64,000 nt of DNA from Rhodobacter sp. GTDB lineage: Bacteria; Pseudomonadota; Alphaproteobacteria; Rhodobacterales; Rhodobacteraceae. The position numbers were made by a program, and so were the translations under genes. Under the pieces are notes generated by a model. It was not told the DNA's origin. It saw only the letters and a list, made by a program, of their open reading frames with translations, and ran no database searches. The stretch spans positions 62,001 through 126,000 of the forward strand of contig JAIXUH010000007.1 in NCBI GenBank assembly GCA_027484145.1, given 5' to 3'. How positions within the stretch are numbered: position 1 is the first letter of the stretch; each line of letters starts with the position of its first letter. This document shows positions 41,900 through 50,853 of the stretch, piece after piece.

Positions 41900-42238
41900 T
41901 CACAGCGCGTCTTCATTGGTTTCACCCGTCCGCACCCGGACGGCGTGCTGCACTTCCAGCACGAAAATCTTGCCATCACCGATCTTGTCGGTCTTTGCCG
42001 TTGTGCGGATGGTCTCCACAACCGCATCGGCAAGGCTATCACTGACAACGATTTCCAGCCGAACCTTCGGCACGAAGTTCACGGCGTATTCAGCGCCACG
42101 GTAGATTTCGGTATGCCCGGACTGGCTGCCGAAGCCCTTGATCTCGGTAACCATCATGCCGCGCACGCCGATTGCGGTAAGCGCTTCGCGTACCTCCTCG
42201 AGCTTGAACGGCTTGATTGCTGCGATGATGAGTTTCAC
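41900..42238 (-). CDS. glnK: P-II nitrogen regulatory protein GlnK
   Basis: 112 aa, the standard P-II length, from a GTG codon at 42238 with GGGGAAGG just upstream; the open frame to 42361 is not part of the family. It begins KLIIAAIKPFKLEEVREAL, and the T-loop tyrosine that is uridylylated is Tyr51 in GHTEIYRGAEY. The nucleotide-binding segment VETIRTTAKTDKIGDGKIF (near 88-106) is present. GlnK reports 2-oxoglutarate, ATP and ADP and gates the co-encoded AmtB. Genomes of this family usually carry a second copy, glnB, next to glnA; none is in the window. Confidence 0.96.
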   Translation of the reverse strand: MKLIIAAIKPFKLEEVREALTAIGVRGMMVTEIKGFGSQSGHTEIYRGAEYAVNFVPKVRLEIVVSDSLADAVVETIRTTAKTDKIGDGKIFVLEVQHAVRVRTGETNEDAL

Positions 42239-42330
42239 GTCCTTCCCCTTCTTGTGGCAGGAGCCCGGGGGCGGGCCCTTGAGGCCAAGAAGGGCGCCTT
42301 TTTGGCGTGCAGAACAAGAAAGCGAGAGCG

Positions 42331-42385
42331 GTTTCCCGCCGGGAAACAACCACTTTTGCACAATTTTTGCACTTATTTATGTCAA
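42331..42385. promoter_or_regulatory. Control region shared by glnK and the divergent PBP gene
   Basis: GTTTCCC-GCC-GGGAAAC (42331-42347) is a perfect hairpin. TTTTGCAC occurs at 42354-42361 and 42365-42372, exactly 11 bp apart. TTGACA lies on the minus strand at 42385-42380. This short AT-rich island is the obvious candidate for NtrC or polymerase binding. No good sigma-54 -24/-12 pair is visible. Confidence 0.5.
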
Positions 42386-42508
42386 TGCCTAATTTTAAGG
42401 CGTTGTGTGCACTCGAATCGTCGCGCGGCACTCTCCACAAGCCGGGACATTCGGGCTATTCTGCCCGCAACAAGACGTCGATAGAACAAGATCGGGCGGG
42501 TCACGGGC

Positions 42509-44776
42509 ATGGCGGCAAACGAAAAGGGGCGCGGACCCCTTGTGGCGGACAAACGGTATGCGACCAAACGGGCTGCGCCGTCTGCGTCGGGCAGCAAGCC
42601 GCCACCGAAAAAGCCCACACGCGCGCGGCGGCCCAGCCGCCCTGCCCGCCGCCACGGGCCGATCACAGGGCTGATCGTCGGGCTGTGGACGCTGATCTGG
42701 CGCGTGGTCTGGGGCGTCACATGGCGGGCCGGGGCGATGCTGGGCCTCGTCGTGGGCCTTGCCACCATGTATTTCTACAGCCAGTTGCCACCGCTGACCG
42801 ATCTGCTGGATGGTCGCGCCCGCGGGTCGGTGACCATGCTGGACCGGGACGGGCAGGTTTACGCATGGCGCGGGGAGACTTTTGGCGGGCAGATCACGGC
42901 CGACCATGTGTCGCGCTATCTGCATGACGCGGTCGTGGCGACGGAGGACAAGCGGTTCTACCGCCATTTCGGCATCAGCCCGCGCGGCATTGCCTCGGCG
43001 GTGCGCATCAACCTGAGCGAGGGGCGCGGGCCGCTGGAAGGCAACGGCGGGTCGACCATCACGCAACAGGTGGCCAAGCTTTTGTGCCTTGGCGTGCCCT
43101 ATGACACGACGAAATGGAAGTCCGAGGCCGACTATGAGCAGGATTGCCGGGGCGGCGGGGTCTATCGCAAGATCAAGGAAATCCCCTATGCCATTGCGAT
43201 GGAGGTCAAGTATTCCAAAGAGGAAATCCTGACCATCTATCTGAACCGCGCCTATCTGGGGGCGGGCGCGCGCGGGTTCGAGGCGGCGGCACAACGCTAT
43301 TTCGGCAAATCCGCCAATGAGGTCGGCCCCGCCGAGGCGGCGATGCTGGCGGGCCTGCTGACGGCGCCGTCGCGCTTTGCGCCGACCAACAACCTTGAGC
43401 GGGCGCAGAACCGGGCCAACGTGGTCATCGGCCTGATGGAAGATCAGGGCTATGTGACCAAGGCCGAAGCCGATGAAGCCCGCGCCAACCCGGCCCGCCT
43501 GTCCAAAGCGGCCGAGACGAAATCAGGCGGGGCTTTTGCCGACTGGGTGATGGAATCGACGCCCAGCTTTCTAGCCTCCGAAACCACCGAAGATGTGGTG
43601 ATCCGCACGACGCTGGACCAGCGCCTGCAAAAGGCGGCCGAGGATGCACTGACCTATGTCTTTGAGAACAAGGTGGCCAAGGGGTCAAAGGCGCAGGCGG
43701 CGATCATCGTGATGTCCGCCGATGGCGCGGTGCGCGCCATGGTGGGCGGGCGCGAAAACATGGCGGCAGGCAGTTTCAACCGCGCCACACAGGCCAAGCG
43801 GCAGACAGGGTCCAGCTTCAAGCCCTTTGCCTATGCAGCGGCGCTGGACCTTGGCTTTACCCCGGCGGATTATGTGGAGGATACGCCGCTGACCATCAAC
43901 ATTCCCGGTTCCGGCCCGTGGACGCCCAAGAATTACGACGAAAAGTTCAAGGGCATGATCACGCTGACCGAGGCGCTTGCCGAAAGCCGCAACATTCCGG
44001 CGGTGCGCGTGTCGGAAGCCGTGGGCCGCGATGCGGTGCGGCGGGTGGCGACGGGCTTTGGCATTGCGTCAAACCTTGCCGATGGCCCTGCGCTTGTGCT
44101 TGGTGCGTCGGAATCGACGCTGCTGGAGATGACCGGGGCCTATGCCGGCATTCTGAACGGCGGGTCGGCGGTCACGCCTTATGGTCTGGTCGAACTGCGC
44201 CTGCAGGGCGAGGCTGACCCGCTGATGGGTGCGGGCGGCGGTCTGGGCGAGCGGGTGATTTCGGAACAGGCCGCGCGCTATCTGACCTATATGATGACCA
44301 AGGTCATCGAGGAAGGCACCGGCACGCGGGCACGCCTTCCGGGATGGGAAGCCGCAGGCAAGACCGGCACCACACAGGCGGCACGCGATGCGTGGTTCGT
44401 GGGATTTACCGCCGATTATGTGGCGGGGGTCTGGATGGGCTATGACGACAACACCCCGCTGAAGGGCGTCACGGGTGGCGGATTGCCGGCCGAGATCTGG
44501 CAAGAGGTGATGGTCCGCGTGCATGAGGGGCTGGAGCCGAAGCCGCTGCCCATGGACATCCCCGAGTCGAAGTTGCCACCGGGCGGGGCCTATGCACCGT
44601 CACCGCAGGTGATGACGGATGGCCAGTCGCCCGCCCCGGTGCTGCAGCCCGCGCCGCAGCCGGGAGAGCGCAATCTGGCCGAGGAGTTCTTTCCCGAAGC
44701 CCCCGTCATGACCGACGCCGATCTGGCCGAGCAAATCCTGCGCGACGTGCTGGGCACGCAAGGGAACGGGAACTGA
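42509..44776 (+). CDS. Class A penicillin-binding protein (PBP1a type)
   Basis: 755 aa. Residues 1-50 are basic and Pro-rich (cytoplasmic), followed by a transmembrane helix at about 70-92. The GT51 transglycosylase domain has catalytic Glu146 in ATEDKRFYRHFGI, and GNGGSTITQQVAKL. The transpeptidase domain has Ser435-x-x-Lys438 in TGSSFKPF, SRN in AESRNIPAV and KTGTT from Lys618. About 100 Pro-rich residues follow. It polymerises and cross-links peptidoglycan outside the inner membrane. The gene is divergent from glnK and ends at a strong terminator. Confidence 0.93.
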   Translation: MAANEKGRGPLVADKRYATKRAAPSASGSKPPPKKPTRARRPSRPARRHGPITGLIVGLWTLIWRVVWGVTWRAGAMLGLVVGLATMYFYSQLPPLTDLLDGRARGSVTMLDRDGQVYAWRGETFGGQITADHVSRYLHDAVVATEDKRFYRHFGISPRGIASAVRINLSEGRGPLEGNGGSTITQQVAKLLCLGVPYDTTKWKSEADYEQDCRGGGVYRKIKEIPYAIAMEVKYSKEEILTIYLNRAYLGAGARGFEAAAQRYFGKSANEVGPAEAAMLAGLLTAPSRFAPTNNLERAQNRANVVIGLMEDQGYVTKAEADEARANPARLSKAAETKSGGAFADWVMESTPSFLASETTEDVVIRTTLDQRLQKAAEDALTYVFENKVAKGSKAQAAIIVMSADGAVRAMVGGRENMAAGSFNRATQAKRQTGSSFKPFAYAAALDLGFTPADYVEDTPLTINIPGSGPWTPKNYDEKFKGMITLTEALAESRNIPAVRVSEAVGRDAVRRVATGFGIASNLADGPALVLGASESTLLEMTGAYAGILNGGSAVTPYGLVELRLQGEADPLMGAGGGLGERVISEQAARYLTYMMTKVIEEGTGTRARLPGWEAAGKTGTTQAARDAWFVGFTADYVAGVWMGYDDNTPLKGVTGGGLPAEIWQEVMVRVHEGLEPKPLPMDIPESKLPPGGAYAPSPQVMTDGQSPAPVLQPAPQPGERNLAEEFFPEAPVMTDADLAEQILRDVLGTQGNGN

Positions 44777-44780
44777 CATG

Positions 44781-44810
44781 AAAAAACCCCGCCGGATCGG
44801 GCGGGGTTTT
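44781..44810. terminator. Strong bidirectional terminator between PBP and mlaC genes
   Basis: CCCCGCC (44787-44793) and GGCGGGG (44800-44806) form the stem, flanked by AAAAAA and TTTT that extend it. T-tracts occur on both strands, so it should end both the PBP gene and the convergent mlaA-mlaC operon. Confidence 0.9.
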
Positions 44811-44854
44811 GCTTTGGGTCAATTGCGGGTCTGAACGCCCCGCCCTTGCGCCAA

Positions 44855-45466
44855 TCAGACGGTTTTCAGATCGGCAATCAGGGCATCGATATCGCCCTTG
44901 CGCTTGTCCAGCATGGCGCCGACTTCGGTCCGCTCACTGGCCAGCATATTCACGCCCTCGATGATGATGTTGAAGAACAGGTTCTTGCCGGATTTGTCCG
45001 ACACATGCCAACGCACCTCGAACGGGGATTCGCCGCGCAGTTTGGCGACCGAGATCACCTCGAAATAGCTTTTCACCGGGCGGGCATCGGTCACGGTGAT
45101 TTCGCCACCGATGAATTCACGGAACCGGCGGCCGTATTTGCGGGCGATGTAGCCCTGATAGGCCTTGGTAAAGGCGGACATCTGCGCCTTGCTGGCCCCG
45201 CGCGCGGCCGGGCCAAGGGCCGATCGGGCAATGACCGGAACATCGGCATAGCGCGAAAAGATGCGTTCGAAATCGCCGAACATGCCGCCTTCGGATTTGC
45301 CGGAATTGATGGTGGCGTTCACTTCGCCAATGGCCTTGTCCACCAATGCGCGCGCCTGATCGACAGTCAGCGCCATAGCGGGCATCGGCAGGGCCAAGGC
45401 CGCCGCGCCACCAACCAGACCGATGCCAAAGCCGCGGCGGGTGAAGATGAGTTTCTCAGTTGCCAT
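44855..45466 (-). CDS. mlaC: MlaC-like phospholipid-binding periplasmic protein
   Basis: 203 aa from the ATG at 45466. The signal sequence FTRRGFGIGLVGGAAALAL (near residues 8-26, shortened) contains a twin-arginine-like TRRGFG, suggesting Tat export. The mature part matches the MlaC/Ttg2D family: FERIFSRYADVPVIARSALG and FTKAYQGYIARKYGRRF (shortened). MlaC shuttles phospholipids between the outer-membrane MlaA complex and the inner-membrane MlaFEDB ABC transporter. It overlaps the mlaA stop by 11 bases. The MlaFEDB genes are not in the window, so they must lie elsewhere. Confidence 0.88.
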   Translation of the reverse strand: MATEKLIFTRRGFGIGLVGGAAALALPMPAMALTVDQARALVDKAIGEVNATINSGKSEGGMFGDFERIFSRYADVPVIARSALGPAARGASKAQMSAFTKAYQGYIARKYGRRFREFIGGEITVTDARPVKSYFEVISVAKLRGESPFEVRWHVSDKSGKNLFFNIIIEGVNMLASERTEVGAMLDKRKGDIDALIADLKTV

Positions 45467-46229
45467 AGGGGTCCTCGTAGGGGTCAAGGAAGGCTTCGTC
45501 GTTCTGTGCGCCCGAGGTCTGCCCCAGTTCAAAGCGACGATTTTGCAGATAAAGCAGGCGTGCCTGTGCGTAGCTATCTGCACTTTCATACAAGATGGAG
45601 TCGAGTGTATCGGAATACCGTGCCCGATCACCAACCTTTGATGCCACCTTGGCCGCCGTGGCAATGTTGCCCTCGCGTGGGGGCAGGACATAGCGCAGCG
45701 GGTTGATGGCCACATCGACCAGGGTTCCGACCAGATCGCGTTCCGTGGTAGGTCCGACCAGCGGGAATTCGACGTAATTGCCCTCACTGGCGCCCCAGAC
45801 ATGCAGGGTTTCGCCAAAATCGGTCGATTTGCCTTCGATGCCAAGGGCCGTCGCCGGATCAAACAGGCCGCCGATGCCGACGGTGGTGTTCAGCACAAAG
45901 CGCAGGGTGTTTTCGACGGCGTTCTTGGGGCGGCCCTGCAGGATGCTGTTCACCACATCCGACGGACCATCAAGGTTGTCGGCAAAATTCTCGATCCCGT
46001 CTTCGACGGGGCGCGGCAAGACGCTGTCATAAGCCCCCGAGGCCGGGCGCAAGATCGCCTTGTCCACGGCCAGATTAAAGGCGTGGATCTGGCGGTTCTG
46101 CGCCTCCATCGGGTCGGTGATTCCCGATGGTGCCTGCTTTTGCGCGCAGGCGCCAAGAAGCCCGAAACAGACCGTTATCAGGATGATGCGGCGGTGGCGT
46201 GCAGAAACCAATGGATTTTCAGGGCTCAT
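45456..46229 (-). CDS. mlaA: MlaA/VacJ family lipoprotein
   Basis: 257 aa from the ATG at 46229, chosen because a lipoprotein signal with lipobox LLGAC then ends near residue 29. Longer frames (46280, 46340) exist with no better ribosome-binding site. The VacJ family core is present: PMEAQNRQIHAFNLAVDKA, SDVVNSILQGRPKNA, GIEGKSTDFGETLHVWG and PLVGPTTERDLVGTLVD. MlaA sits in the outer membrane and removes mislocalised phospholipids. mlaC follows with an 11-base overlap. The C-terminus is acidic and Tyr/Asp-rich (DPYEDPYGN). Confidence 0.9.
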   Translation of the reverse strand: MSPENPLVSARHRRIILITVCFGLLGACAQKQAPSGITDPMEAQNRQIHAFNLAVDKAILRPASGAYDSVLPRPVEDGIENFADNLDGPSDVVNSILQGRPKNAVENTLRFVLNTTVGIGGLFDPATALGIEGKSTDFGETLHVWGASEGNYVEFPLVGPTTERDLVGTLVDVAINPLRYVLPPREGNIATAAKVASKVGDRARYSDTLDSILYESADSYAQARLLYLQNRRFELGQTSGAQNDEAFLDPYEDPYGN

Positions 46230-46308
46230 ATGGGTATTGTCCAACCGCGGCTCCGATTGGTTTTCCTTTTCGTTTTCCATTGCTTTGATATAGCTCAGGC
46301 CACTGGAA

Positions 46309-46332
46309 TACAACGGAGGGTTTCCCGTTGTA
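46309..46332 (+). promoter_or_regulatory. Inverted repeat upstream of the type I secretion genes
   Basis: TACAACGG (46309-46316) and CCGTTGTA (46325-46332) are perfect arms with 8 bases between. The repeat lies 55 bases before the ABC gene start and 80 bases before mlaA on the other strand, so it could be an operator for either. Confidence 0.5.
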
Positions 46333-46387
46333 GCCTCCATGCGCGGGATATCTCCGCGCGGTCCGCGTCAGGAAAGGAAACCGGCGC

Positions 46388-48139
46388 ATGAGTTCGATCC
46401 CGTCGATGCGTGGGCAAAACGCACGCGGCCTGCAAGAATTGCAGGATGCGCGTTCGGATTCGCGCGGTCTGATCATTGGCGCGGTGGTGTTCAGCATCTT
46501 CGTCAACCTGCTGATGCTGACCGGGCCACTTTACATGCTGCAGGTCTATGACCGGGTTTTGGGCAGCCGGTCCGAAGCGACGCTGATCGCGCTGTCGGTG
46601 CTGGTGATTTTTCTGTTCCTTGCCATGGGTCTGCTGGACCATGCCCGCTCACGCGTGCTGACGCGGGTTGGCGTGCGGATTCAGGACCGGCTGGAGCGGC
46701 GGGTGTTCGAGGCCAGCCTCGCGCGGTCTGCGATTGCGCCGGATGATCCGGTGGCGGTGGCCGCGCAGCGCGATCTGGAAGCGATTCAGCGGTTCTGGGC
46801 CTCGCCCATGGTGACCGCGCTGATCGACATGCCGTGGACCCCGTTCTTTCTGGCAGCGATCTTTGTGTTTCACCCGATGATGGGCTGGCTGGCCATCGGC
46901 GGCGGTGTTGTTCTGGTGCTGGTCACACTGGCCAACCAGCGGTTTGCCAAGGCCCCGTCGAACAAGGCCAACCAAGCCACGGTCGAGGCGGAACGGATGT
47001 CGGACCGCCTGAAATCCGAGGCCGAGGTGCTGCGCGCCCTTGGGATGGCCGATGCGGCCTTTCGCCGCTGGAAAACCGCACGGGTTGAGGCCTTGTCGGC
47101 TGCCGTCACCGCTTCGGACGTGTCGGGCGGCTATGGGGCCATCACCCGCACGCTGCGGATGTTCCTGCAATCGGCCATCCTTGGGTTGGGCGCATGGCTG
47201 GTGCTGCAGGGTGAGTTGAGCGCGGGCGCCATGATTGCGGGTTCGATCCTGATGGGACGCGCACTGTCGCCGGTGGAACAGGCCATCGGGCAATGGGCGA
47301 TCCTGACCCGGGCGCGAGAGGCGCGTGAACGTCTGTCGGTGCTGCTGAGCCAGCATCTGCCGGAACAACCGCGCACATTGCTGCCACGCCCGCGCGCCCT
47401 GATCGAGGTGGACAATCTGGTGATCACCCCGCCGGGCGGCAACGTGCCGGTGCTGCGGGGCATTTCCTTCAAGCTGGAACCCGGGCAGGCGCTTGGCATC
47501 ATCGGGCCATCGGGTGCAGGCAAATCCACGCTTGGCCGCGCGCTGATCGGGGCATTGCGTCCTGCGGCGGGCAAGATCCGGCTGGATGGCGCCACGCTGG
47601 ACCAATACGACCCGGACCGTCTGGGCAGCTTTTTCGGCTATCTGCCGCAATCCGTTTCGCTGTTTGATGGCACGGTGACCGAAAACATCGCGCGTCTGGC
47701 CACAAAACCGCTGGCGGACCGTGTGGTGGCGGCGGCCAAGGCGGCCGCGGCCCATGACATGATTCTGAAGCTGCCGCAGGGCTATGACACGCGCCTGTCG
47801 GCCAGCGGTGGCCGCCTTTCGGGCGGTCAGGTGCAGCGGTTGGGCCTTGCGCGCGCACTTTACGGTGACCCGGTGCTCTTGGTGCTGGATGAGCCGAACT
47901 CGAACCTTGACAACGATGGGTCGGTGGCGCTGAACAACGCCATACGCAAGATCAAGGAAGAAGGCGGTGCCGTGATCGTCATTGCCCACCGACCTGCAGC
48001 GATTCAGGAATGTGACCTGCTGCTGGTGCTGGAAGAAGGCGCGCGCCGGGCATTTGGCCCACGGGATGAGGTGTTGCGCGGCATGGTGAAGAACCACACC
48101 GATATTGTCCGGTCCAAAGGGCCGGGAGGCGTATCATGA
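46388..48139 (+). CDS. Type I secretion system ABC permease/ATPase (PrtD-like)
   Basis: 583 aa. Residues about 40-310 hold six transmembrane helices of the exporter type. The ATPase domain follows, with Walker A GPSGAGKST (near residue 376), signature LSGGQVQRLGLARALYG, Walker B VLLVLDEPNSNLD and the switch histidine in VIAHRP. PrtD-type exporters lack the C39 peptidase domain and secrete RTX or protease-like proteins with C-terminal signals. The adaptor gene follows with an ATGA overlap. No outer-membrane TolC gene and no RTX substrate is in the window, so the cargo is unknown. Confidence 0.92.
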   Translation: MSSIPSMRGQNARGLQELQDARSDSRGLIIGAVVFSIFVNLLMLTGPLYMLQVYDRVLGSRSEATLIALSVLVIFLFLAMGLLDHARSRVLTRVGVRIQDRLERRVFEASLARSAIAPDDPVAVAAQRDLEAIQRFWASPMVTALIDMPWTPFFLAAIFVFHPMMGWLAIGGGVVLVLVTLANQRFAKAPSNKANQATVEAERMSDRLKSEAEVLRALGMADAAFRRWKTARVEALSAAVTASDVSGGYGAITRTLRMFLQSAILGLGAWLVLQGELSAGAMIAGSILMGRALSPVEQAIGQWAILTRAREARERLSVLLSQHLPEQPRTLLPRPRALIEVDNLVITPPGGNVPVLRGISFKLEPGQALGIIGPSGAGKSTLGRALIGALRPAAGKIRLDGATLDQYDPDRLGSFFGYLPQSVSLFDGTVTENIARLATKPLADRVVAAAKAAAAHDMILKLPQGYDTRLSASGGRLSGGQVQRLGLARALYGDPVLLVLDEPNSNLDNDGSVALNNAIRKIKEEGGAVIVIAHRPAAIQECDLLLVLEEGARRAFGPRDEVLRGMVKNHTDIVRSKGPGGVS

Positions 48140-49449
48140 ACACCCCCACCCCAACGCCCGGCAACGCGTGGTCCGCACGCGGCCCGATGCGACTTGGCAT
48201 CGTGACGCTGATCTTTTTGGTGGGCGGCTTTGGTGTCTGGTCGGTTGTCTCGTCGATTTCTGGCGCCATCATCGCGCCGGGGCGGATCGAGGTCGAGTTG
48301 AACCGGCAGGTCATTCAGCACCCGGATGGCGGCGTTGTGGCCGAGATTCTGGTGGCCGAAGGCGACAGCGTGGCGGCGGGTGATGTCATCATTCGCCTTG
48401 ATGGTGCCGCCCTGAAGTCAGAGCTTGCCATCGTCGAGGGGCAGTTGTTCGAAATGCAGGCCCGCCGCGCCCGGCTGGAGGCCGAACGTGACGGCAAGGA
48501 TGTGATGGATGTGGGCGCCGATCTGATGGCCCTGTCCGCCGAACGCCCCGAAGTGGCCGAACAGGTCGAGGGGCAGTTGCGCCTGTTTGCGGCGCGCGCC
48601 GATACGCTGGCGCGCACGGTGGACCAGATGTCAAAGCGGCGGTCACAGATCGAATCGCAGATATCGGGCATTGACGCACAGTCGGTGGCGCTGAGCACGC
48701 AGTTGCGGCTGATCGGGGAAGAACTGGCCGACCAGCAATCTCTACTGGACCGTGGCCTTGCCCAAGCCCCACGCGTGCTGGCCCTGCAGCGCGAAGAGGC
48801 GCGCCTGTCCGGGCAGGTGGGTGACTTGACCGCCGGGCGTGCCGAGGCCGAAGGACGCGTGACCGAGATCGAGATCGAGATCCTGCGGATTGCCGCCAGC
48901 CGCCGCGAAGAGGCGAGCGAACAGTTGCGCGATATCGGGCAGGCTGAACTGGAACTGGCCGAACGCCGCCGCGCGCTAAGCGAGCAGATCGGCCGTCTGG
49001 AAGTGCGCGCGCCCACATCGGGCACGATTCTGGGAATGCAGGTCACCACACCGCGCGCCGTGCTGCGTGCGGCCGACCCGGTGGCCTTTGTTATTCCGCA
49101 GGATCGCCCGCTGGTGATTGCCGCGCAGATCACGCCCATCAACATTGACGAGGTGCATGTGGGCCAAGCGGTCAAGCTGGTGTTCCCAGCGTTTTCGTCG
49201 CGCACCACGCCCGAGCTGGATGGCCGCATCACGCTTGTCTCGGCAGATTCGCTGACCGATCAGGCGACCAACACAACCTATTATCGTGCCGAAATCGCGC
49301 TTGAGGCGAACGAGGCCGAACGTCTGGGCCAGACCCTGCTGCCCGGCATGCCGGTGGATGCCTTTATCCAGACCACGCCACGTTCGCCCATGGCCTATCT
49401 GCTCAAGCCGTTCACCGACTACTTCAACCAGGCCTTCCGCGAAAGCTGA
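48136..49449 (+). CDS. HlyD family type I secretion periplasmic adaptor
   Basis: 437 aa. One transmembrane helix near residues 18-40 (TLIFLVGGFGVWSVVSSISG) anchors the protein. A biotinyl-lipoyl half (GGVVAEILVAEGDSV) follows, then a long alpha-helical hairpin (about 95-290) and the second beta half with VRAPTSGTILGMQV. This is the membrane-fusion protein that joins the ABC exporter to a TolC-like channel. Its start overlaps the stop of the ABC gene. It ends 56 bases before the RidA gene. Confidence 0.93.
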   Translation: MNTPTPTPGNAWSARGPMRLGIVTLIFLVGGFGVWSVVSSISGAIIAPGRIEVELNRQVIQHPDGGVVAEILVAEGDSVAAGDVIIRLDGAALKSELAIVEGQLFEMQARRARLEAERDGKDVMDVGADLMALSAERPEVAEQVEGQLRLFAARADTLARTVDQMSKRRSQIESQISGIDAQSVALSTQLRLIGEELADQQSLLDRGLAQAPRVLALQREEARLSGQVGDLTAGRAEAEGRVTEIEIEILRIAASRREEASEQLRDIGQAELELAERRRALSEQIGRLEVRAPTSGTILGMQVTTPRAVLRAADPVAFVIPQDRPLVIAAQITPINIDEVHVGQAVKLVFPAFSSRTTPELDGRITLVSADSLTDQATNTTYYRAEIALEANEAERLGQTLLPGMPVDAFIQTTPRSPMAYLLKPFTDYFNQAFRES

Positions 49450-49505
49450 CCTTGCCGGGCGGCGGCGTCACGGCTAGCCTCCGCCCGAAACCGAAGGAGA
49501 AGCAC

Positions 49506-49967
49506 ATGTCCCGCATCGAAGCCCGCCTTGCCGAACTTGGCGTCACCCTGCCCGTGGCACCTGCGCCGGCGGCCAACTATGTGCCATTCGTGGTCTCGGG
49601 CAACACCGTCTATATCTCGGGCCAGATCAGCCAGAATGCGGCGGGCCTGATCAAGGGCAAGCTGGGGGTAGACCTGACCGTGGAACAGGGGGCTGAGGCC
49701 GCCAAGTGCTGCGCGGTGTCGATTCTGGCCCAGTTGAAAGCCGCTACGGGTGGCGAGATTGATCGCATGGTGCGGGTGGTGAAACTGGTGGGGTTTGTGA
49801 ACTCGACCCCCGATTTCACCGACCAGCCCAAGGTCATCAACGGCGCGTCTGATTTCCTTGTGGCCGCCCTTGGCGATGCGGGCCGCCATGCGCGGTCGGC
49901 GGTATCTGCCGCATCGTTGCCGCTTGGCGTGGCCGTGGAAATCGAAGCCATCTTCGAAATCGCCTGA
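49506..49967 (+). CDS. RidA/YjgF family protein
   Basis: 153 aa from the ATG at 49506 (AAGGAGAA upstream). It matches the longer YjgF/YER057c/UK114 subfamily: SRIEARLAELGVTLPVAPAP at the start, then NTVYISGQISQN and a C-terminal HARSAVSAASLPLGVAVE. The arginine of ARSAV is the position that binds enamine or imine intermediates in RidA. Proteins of the family deaminate reactive enamines/imines made by PLP enzymes. It is followed 13 bases later by a GDPD gene on the same strand, probably an operon. Confidence 0.87.
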   Translation: MSRIEARLAELGVTLPVAPAPAANYVPFVVSGNTVYISGQISQNAAGLIKGKLGVDLTVEQGAEAAKCCAVSILAQLKAATGGEIDRMVRVVKLVGFVNSTPDFTDQPKVINGASDFLVAALGDAGRHARSAVSAASLPLGVAVEIEAIFEIA

Positions 49968-49980
49968 GCCGGACATCACA

Positions 49981-50754
49981 ATGCAAACGCCACCCCTGCC
50001 CGCCGATTTCCTGCGCCTGCCCGTGGCCCATCGCGCGCTGCATGACCGCGCGCAGGGCCGCGTAGAGAACAGCCCCGCCGCGATTCGGGCGGCGGTGGCG
50101 GCGGGCTATGCCATCGAGATTGATCTGCAACTGTCATCCGACGGGCAGGCAATGGTGTTCCACGACGAAGAGCTTGACCGCCTGACGCACGACACCGGCC
50201 TTGTGAATGCGCGCACCGCTGATGCGTTGGGGCAAATTGCGTTGAAGGACAGCACCGATACGATCCCGACCCTGCCGCAGGTGCTGGCCCTGATCGCGGG
50301 CCGTGTGCCCCTGCTGATCGAGTTGAAAGACCAGACCCTGACAATGGGCGACAGCGACGGGCGGCTGGAGGCGGTGACAGCTGCCGCCCTTGCCGGATAT
50401 GACGGCCCGGTTGCCGTGATGTCGTTCAACCCCAGCATGATGGCCCAGATGGCGCAGCTAGCCCCGAACGTGCCGCGCGGGCTGACCACGTCTTCCTACG
50501 AGGCGGAAGACTGGCACCCGCTGGACGCGGCCACCTGTGACCGTCTGCGCGACATTCCCGATTATGATGCCGTGGGCGCGTCTTTCATCAGCCATCAGGG
50601 CAATGATCTGACCCGCCCGCGGGTGGCCGACCTGAAGGCCAAGGGTGCCGCCATCCTGTGCTGGACGATCCGGACGCCCGAACAAGAGGCGCTGGTGCGC
50701 CAGATCGCCCACAACATCACCTTTGAAGGCTACCTCAGCCCGATCCCGGCTTGA
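49981..50754 (+). CDS. Glycerophosphodiester phosphodiesterase family protein
   Basis: 257 aa from the ATG at 49981. The GDPD metal and catalytic motifs are visible: VAHRALHDRAQGRVENS with the first histidine, AIEIDLQLSSDGQAMVFHDE with the E-x-D and second histidine, and the later IELKDQ. It has no signal peptide, so it is probably cytosolic. The family hydrolyses glycerophosphodiesters to glycerol-3-phosphate and an alcohol. It lies between the RidA and DUF482 genes. Confidence 0.88.
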   Translation: MQTPPLPADFLRLPVAHRALHDRAQGRVENSPAAIRAAVAAGYAIEIDLQLSSDGQAMVFHDEELDRLTHDTGLVNARTADALGQIALKDSTDTIPTLPQVLALIAGRVPLLIELKDQTLTMGDSDGRLEAVTAAALAGYDGPVAVMSFNPSMMAQMAQLAPNVPRGLTTSSYEAEDWHPLDAATCDRLRDIPDYDAVGASFISHQGNDLTRPRVADLKAKGAAILCWTIRTPEQEALVRQIAHNITFEGYLSPIPA

Positions 50755-50853
50755 CGTTGCGCGGCGCTGCCACAGCTTGGCGCATAACGAACGGGTTCGG
50801 GCACGCGGGGGCGCATGGCACCTTGCGGCCCCTCTCACAGCACATGGCCGGGC

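Noticed and set aside
42320-42350. Sigma-54 promoter for glnK
   Set aside because: A GG-N10-GC spacing occurs on the minus strand, but the TGGCAC and TTGC cores are not present.
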